Positions 60,249-64,000 of a stretch of DNA of 64,000 bases are shown here, piece by piece. Position numbers and translations under genes: made by a program. Every line of letters begins with the position of its first letter. Within the stretch, counting starts at the first letter, position 1. The notes under the pieces are model-generated. The model did not search any database, was not told where the DNA came from, and was given only the letters and a program-made list of their open reading frames with translations. This stretch comes from Haloglomus salinum (lineage in GTDB: Archaea > Halobacteriota > Halobacteria > Halobacteriales > Haloarculaceae). Location of the stretch: assembly GCF_024298825.1 (NCBI RefSeq), contig NZ_CP101153.1:2728001-2792000 (forward strand), in the 5' to 3' direction.

Positions 60249-61979
60249 ATGGACCAGTCGGACACCGACACCGGCGTTCCACCGGACATCGACATCGCGC
60301 GGAACGCGTCGTTACGACCCATCGCGGACGTGGCCGAGGAACTGGGGCTCGACGAGGCGGACCTCGACCACCGTGGCCCGGGCATCGCGAAGCTGACCCG
60401 GGACTGCATCCGCCGGGTGCGGGACGCGCCGGCGGACGGGAACCTGGTGCTCGTGACGGCGATGACACCGACACGCCGGGGAGCCGGCAAGACCGTCACC
60501 ACCGTCGGACTCGGGCAGGCGCTCGCGCGACTGGGGGAGTCGAGCGTCGTCGCCGTCCGGGAACCGTCGCAGGGCCCGGTGTTCGGCATCAAGGGCGGCG
60601 CGGCGGGTGGTGGCTACAGCCAGGTCCTCCCGATGGAGGACATCAACCTGCACTTCACCGGCGACATCCACGCCGTCACGGCGGCGCACAACCTCCTCGC
60701 GGCGATGGTCGACGCCGAGCGGACCCACGGCAACGAACTCGACATCGAACCCGATAGCGTCGTCTGGGGCCGCGCGCTCGACGTCAACGACCGCGCGCTG
60801 CGCGAGACCGTCGTCGGCCTCGGTGGTCGGAAGAACGGGCCACCGCGAGAGGACTCCGTCCTCATCACCGCCGCCTCCGAACTGATGGCCATCCTCTGTC
60901 TGTCGACCGACCTCGCGGACCTCAAGCAGCGGGTCGCTCGCATCATCGTCGCCTACGACACCGACGGCGACCCGGTCACCGCCGCGGACCTCGACTGTGT
61001 CGGGGCCGTGACCGCCCTGCTGAAGGACGCGCTGCGGCCGAACCTCGTCCAGACGCTCGAGGGGACGCCCGCGTTCGTCCACGGCGGGCCGTTCGCGAAC
61101 ATCGCCATCGGCACGAACTCGATACTCGCCGACCACCTCGGCCTACGTCTGGGGGACTACCTCGTCACGGAGGCCGGCTTCGGCGCCGACCTCGGCGCGG
61201 AGAAGTTCGTCAACATCGTCGCGCGTGAGGGGCTCGCGCCCGACGTCGCCGTCGTCGTCGCGACGGTCGACGCGCTGGTGAAACACGGCGAAGCGATGCT
61301 GGAACGACAGCGAGGGGCCTCCCGAGACGGGGGCGCCGACGCCGACTGGGACGCCGCCACGGCGGTTCGCAAGGGCTGTGCCAACCTCGACCACCACGTC
61401 GACAACCTCCGGGCGATGGGGCTTCCGGTCGTCGTCGCGGTCAACCGCTTCCCGGACGACACCGACGCCGAGGTCGAGGCGGTCCTCGACCACTGCGACC
61501 AGCGGGAGGTCCCGGCCGCCGTCTCGACGGTCCACCCCGACGGCGGCGAGGGCGGCCTCGACCTGGCCGAACACGTGCGCCACGCGGCCGAATCCGGGAC
61601 GGCGTCGCTGGAGCACTCCTACGACCTGTCGATGGGGCTCGACGAGAAGGTCCGCGCGGTCGCCACGCAGGTGTACGGCGCCGACGACGTCGAGTTCACG
61701 CCGGAGGCGCGAGCCGACATCGAGGAGCTGACCGACCTCGGGCTGGGTGACCTGCCGGTCTGCCTCTCGAAGACGCCCGCGTCACTCTCCGACGACCCCG
61801 ACGAGGCCGGGGTCCCGTTCGGCTGGGAGCTGACGGTACGGGAGCTCTACCCCTCGGCCGGCGCGGGGTTCGTCGTCGCCCTCACCGGCGACGTGCTCAC
61901 GATGCCCGGACTGCCCCGTGAGCCCGCCGCGAAACGCATCGAGGTCGACGACGACGGGACCGTCCACGGCCTCTACTGA
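60249..61979 (+). CDS. fhs: Formate--tetrahydrofolate ligase
   Basis: ATP-dependent synthesis of 10-formyl-THF from formate and THF (576 residues). The ATP site is in TPTRRGAGKTVTTVGLGQAL; other hallmarks are EPSQGPVFGIKGGAAGGGYS, NLHFTGDIHAVTAAHNLLAA, FVHGGPFANIAIGTNSI and LVTEAGFGADLGAEKFVNI. An ATG at 60249 lies about 27 bp after the TATA-like aactatgc; an upstream ATG at 60222 is less likely. Together with the glycine cleavage genes it suggests active folate-type one-carbon metabolism. Confidence 0.95.
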   Translation: MDQSDTDTGVPPDIDIARNASLRPIADVAEELGLDEADLDHRGPGIAKLTRDCIRRVRDAPADGNLVLVTAMTPTRRGAGKTVTTVGLGQALARLGESSVVAVREPSQGPVFGIKGGAAGGGYSQVLPMEDINLHFTGDIHAVTAAHNLLAAMVDAERTHGNELDIEPDSVVWGRALDVNDRALRETVVGLGGRKNGPPREDSVLITAASELMAILCLSTDLADLKQRVARIIVAYDTDGDPVTAADLDCVGAVTALLKDALRPNLVQTLEGTPAFVHGGPFANIAIGTNSILADHLGLRLGDYLVTEAGFGADLGAEKFVNIVAREGLAPDVAVVVATVDALVKHGEAMLERQRGASRDGGADADWDAATAVRKGCANLDHHVDNLRAMGLPVVVAVNRFPDDTDAEVEAVLDHCDQREVPAAVSTVHPDGGEGGLDLAEHVRHAAESGTASLEHSYDLSMGLDEKVRAVATQVYGADDVEFTPEARADIEELTDLGLGDLPVCLSKTPASLSDDPDEAGVPFGWELTVRELYPSAGAGFVVALTGDVLTMPGLPREPAAKRIEVDDDGTVHGLY

Positions 61980-61991
61980 GCGGGTGGCCCG

Positions 61992-63644
61992 CTAGACCAG
62001 CACCGGCGGCGTTGCGTACAGTTCGACCCGCACGTCCAGCACGGTCGGGTGGTCCGAGGCGACGGCCTCGGCCATCGCGTCGGGCAGTTCGTCGGGGTCC
62101 TCGATGACCTGTCCGTCGCAGCCGAAGCCCTCGGCGACCGCGGCGTAGTTCGTCCCCGGGTCGAGGTCGGTGGAGTTGTCGACGTTGCTGGTCGCCATCT
62201 GGCTCATCTTCGAGGAGCCGAACGCCTGGTTGTTGACGACGACGAGCGTGATGGGGAGGTCCTCGCGGACGGCGGTCTCCAGTTCGGCGATGTGGTAGCC
62301 GATGGCGCCGTCGCCGGAGGCGGCGACGACCGGCACGTCCGGCCGCGCGGCCTGCACGCCGAGTGCCTGCGGCAGACAGTAGTTGATGCCGTCGCTGCCG
62401 CGGGCCTGGATGTAGCCGACGCCGGGTTCGCGGACGCGGTAGAACGCGCCCGTGAAGAAGCCCGTGAACGAGGTGGCCGAGACGAGGACGCCCTCGGGCG
62501 GGAGCGCGTTCTCGATCTCGTGGAAGACCCGCTGGGGCTTGATGGGCACGTCGTCGCTCGTCAGCGCGTCCATGTGGCCCTCGTACCACGCCTCGCGCTC
62601 GCGGGCGATGCGCTCGATGCGCTCGGCGCGGGCCTCGGTCGTGCTCACGCGCTCGGCGAGCGCGCTGGCGCCCGCGCGCACGTCGGCCTGGATGGGGATG
62701 TCCACCGCCTGGGTCTTGCCCAGCCACTCGGGGTCGAGGTCGACGTGGACGATGGTCGCGTCCTCGGGGTAGAGCGTCCAGTCGACGGTCGAGAGTTCGC
62801 CCATCCGCGCGCCGAGGACGAGGATGGTGTCGGCCTCCTCGACGGCGTCGTTGGCGACCTGGCAGAACCCCCAGCGCCCCGCGACGCCGGCGGCGTAGTC
62901 GCTCGTCTCGTCGACGATACCCTTGCCGTTCATCGAGGTGACGACGGGCGCCTCGAGGGTGCGCGCGAGGTCGTCGACCGCGTCGAACGCCTTCGACCGG
63001 AGCGACCCCTCGCCCGAGACGATGACCGGCCGCTCGCTATCGTCGAGTGCGTCGGCGGCCGCCGCGAGCGCGTCGGCGTCGGGCGCCGGGCGGCCCGTCG
63101 GGAACGCGCGGTCGAACGCCGGCATCGATGGGGCCTCCCCGTCCTCGAACTCGTGGGCGATGAGGTCGCCCGTGAGGTTCAGGTGGGTCGGCGCGGGGAC
63201 GCCCGCGAGCGCCTCGCGGATGGCGGCGGCGGCGTCCTCGACGGCCCGCTCGGGCGTCGCCGGGTCGTAGCTCGATTTCACGTACGGGTCGAGGATGGCC
63301 CCGTTGTCGCCGTCCTGGATGACCTCGTTGCCGCGGGTGTCACGCGGGTTGTCGCCGGTGATGGCCAGCACCGGCGAGCTGGCGCCGTCGGCCTCGACGA
63401 GCCCGATGCCGAGTTGCGAGGCGCCGGGGCCGCCGACGCCGTCGGCGACGCCGAGGCCGCCGCTGGCGCGGGCATACCCGTCGGCCATGATGGCCGCGCT
63501 CGCCTCGCTCCGTGCGAGGATGTGGCGCACGTCGCTCTCGTCGAGGGCGGCGTAGTACGGGTCCATCTGCTCGCAGGGCAGTCCGAACACGGTGTCGACG
63601 CCGGCGTCCTCGATGGCGCCGACGATGGTGTCGGTCAGGCGCAT
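61992..63644 (-). CDS. Thiamine-pyrophosphate-dependent enzyme (acetolactate synthase-like)
   Basis: 550-residue TPP enzyme of the acetolactate synthase/benzoylformate decarboxylase superfamily. The N-terminal Pyr domain has the conserved Glu in ILARSEASAAIMADGYARAS, and GVGGPGASQLGIGLVEA. The central domain binds the cofactor fold, and the C-terminal PP domain has GDGAIGYHIAELETAV and TLVVVNNQAFGSSK (GDG...NN motif for Mg-TPP). The substrate is uncertain; it is not an obvious ilvB, since no ilvN partner is adjacent and the N-terminus FGLPCEQMDPYY is divergent. The ATG at 63644 is the start. It converges with fhs. Confidence 0.85.
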   Translation of the reverse strand: MRLTDTIVGAIEDAGVDTVFGLPCEQMDPYYAALDESDVRHILARSEASAAIMADGYARASGGLGVADGVGGPGASQLGIGLVEADGASSPVLAITGDNPRDTRGNEVIQDGDNGAILDPYVKSSYDPATPERAVEDAAAAIREALAGVPAPTHLNLTGDLIAHEFEDGEAPSMPAFDRAFPTGRPAPDADALAAAADALDDSERPVIVSGEGSLRSKAFDAVDDLARTLEAPVVTSMNGKGIVDETSDYAAGVAGRWGFCQVANDAVEEADTILVLGARMGELSTVDWTLYPEDATIVHVDLDPEWLGKTQAVDIPIQADVRAGASALAERVSTTEARAERIERIAREREAWYEGHMDALTSDDVPIKPQRVFHEIENALPPEGVLVSATSFTGFFTGAFYRVREPGVGYIQARGSDGINYCLPQALGVQAARPDVPVVAASGDGAIGYHIAELETAVREDLPITLVVVNNQAFGSSKMSQMATSNVDNSTDLDPGTNYAAVAEGFGCDGQVIEDPDELPDAMAEAVASDHPTVLDVRVELYATPPVLV

Positions 63645-63765
63645 GGGGTCGCCTCCACGGGGTGTCGTGCCATGGCCGTCCATCCGGTGACGGTGTGATA
63701 AACGTCCCGCCGGTCATCCGGGGCGGGGAGCGGGCGACCGTCGGCTGTTCGGCGTGTCCGTCAGC

Positions 63766-64000
63766 TCACAGCCGGAGCGTCCCGGTCACGAACGCGATGA
63801 TCGGGACGGCCACGACCGCGTGGAACACGGCGAGGACGGCCTGTCCGAGGGGGGTCACGCCCAGGGTCGGCGCGAACATGACGACCGGGACCAGCATCAG
63901 CGTGAAGACGGCCACCGCGAGCGCGGTGAAGGTCCGCGCCGGGCGGTCGGTCACCCGGTCGAGCACCGCGTAGGCGATGGCCGCGCCCGCGCCGGCGACG
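63766..64000 (-). CDS. DUF6069-like membrane protein, C-terminal part (5' end outside window)
   Basis: Reading frame open to the end of the window. The visible 77 residues contain two and a half hydrophobic segments (ALAVAVFTLMLVPVVMFAPT, AVLAVFHAVVAVPIIAFVTG) with the loop VLDRVTDRPARTF, resembling small four-helix DUF6069 membrane proteins. No function is known. The GTG at 63966 lies inside the frame and is not taken as start. Confidence 0.6.
   Translation of the reverse strand, partial: VAGAGAAIAYAVLDRVTDRPARTFTALAVAVFTLMLVPVVMFAPTLGVTPLGQAVLAVFHAVVAVPIIAFVTGTLRL

Overview
The window is GC-rich DNA from a halophilic archaeon (class Halobacteria). The predicted proteins are strongly acidic, and many starts have a TATA-like box about 27 nt upstream, the arrangement of leaderless haloarchaeal transcripts. 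The gene content is archaeal and haloarchaeal: archaeosortase A, diphthine synthase, Trm5, GatE, FEN1, halorhodopsin, BAT/HTH_10 regulators and Tat-exported lipoproteins. The genus cannot be named from the sequence alone. There is no rRNA, CRISPR array, intact insertion sequence or prophage; the only RNA gene seen is a tRNA-Thr(CGT).

Layout. 0-9.3 kb: end of artA, then dphB, a Tat lipoprotein, a GNAT, a DUF3054 protein, trm5, tRNA-Thr, a UbiB/ABC1 kinase, a TRAM protein, a phosphoesterase and an AlaX-type editing protein. 9.4-16.1 kb: halorhodopsin (hop), a CaCA-type exchanger, a hotdog thioesterase, an MFS transporter, a PGF-CTERM surface protein, an HTH_10 regulator and a cupin. 16.1-17 kb: a gene-free stretch of palindromes and repeats. 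17-32.3 kb: gatE, a large beta-helix surface protein, a lipoprotein, fumC, bolA, a secreted phosphoesterase, a beta-helix lipoprotein, fen and an aminotransferase. 32.4-43 kb: a Big-1 surface protein, a second UbiB kinase with hsp20, a Nudix-like protein, a NYN protein, a Na+/H+ antiporter, an SDR and a TetR-MATE efflux operon. 43-48.2 kb: glycine cleavage genes gcvT, gcvH, gcvPA and gcvPB. 48.3-54.1 kb: an alcohol dehydrogenase, a zinc-ribbon protein, a receiver-PAS-histidine kinase, a thiolase and hisD. 54.2-57.5 kb: a metal cassette (multicopper oxidase, ZIP transporter, DtxR/MntR-type regulator). 57.5-64 kb: a membrane-bound winged-helix protein, an MTH865 protein, a 3-hydroxyacyl-CoA dehydrogenase, fhs, a TPP enzyme and a partial membrane protein.

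How genes may work together. ArtA is expected to process PGF-CTERM proteins such as the one at 13.6 kb. The glycine cleavage genes and fhs both feed one-carbon folate pools. The thiolase and 3-hydroxyacyl-CoA dehydrogenase fit fatty-acid or ketone-body metabolism. Hop and the two cation exchangers fit ion homeostasis in brine.

The most interesting unit is 54.25-57.55 kb. A DtxR-like palindrome lies directly behind the TATA box of a Tat-exported copper oxidase. The oxidase is followed by a ZIP transporter with an extra exported domain, and then by a regulator whose metal ligands resemble manganese-responsive MntR. A 15-codon leaderless mini-ORF overlaps the oxidase start by 4 nt, and an analogous 14-codon mini-ORF precedes gcvPA. 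Other notable signals are a perfect palindrome at the TetR-MATE promoter, an inverted repeat around the hsp20 TATA box, an 18-bp perfect palindrome upstream of the membrane winged-helix gene, and a dispersed repeat family in three intergenic regions.
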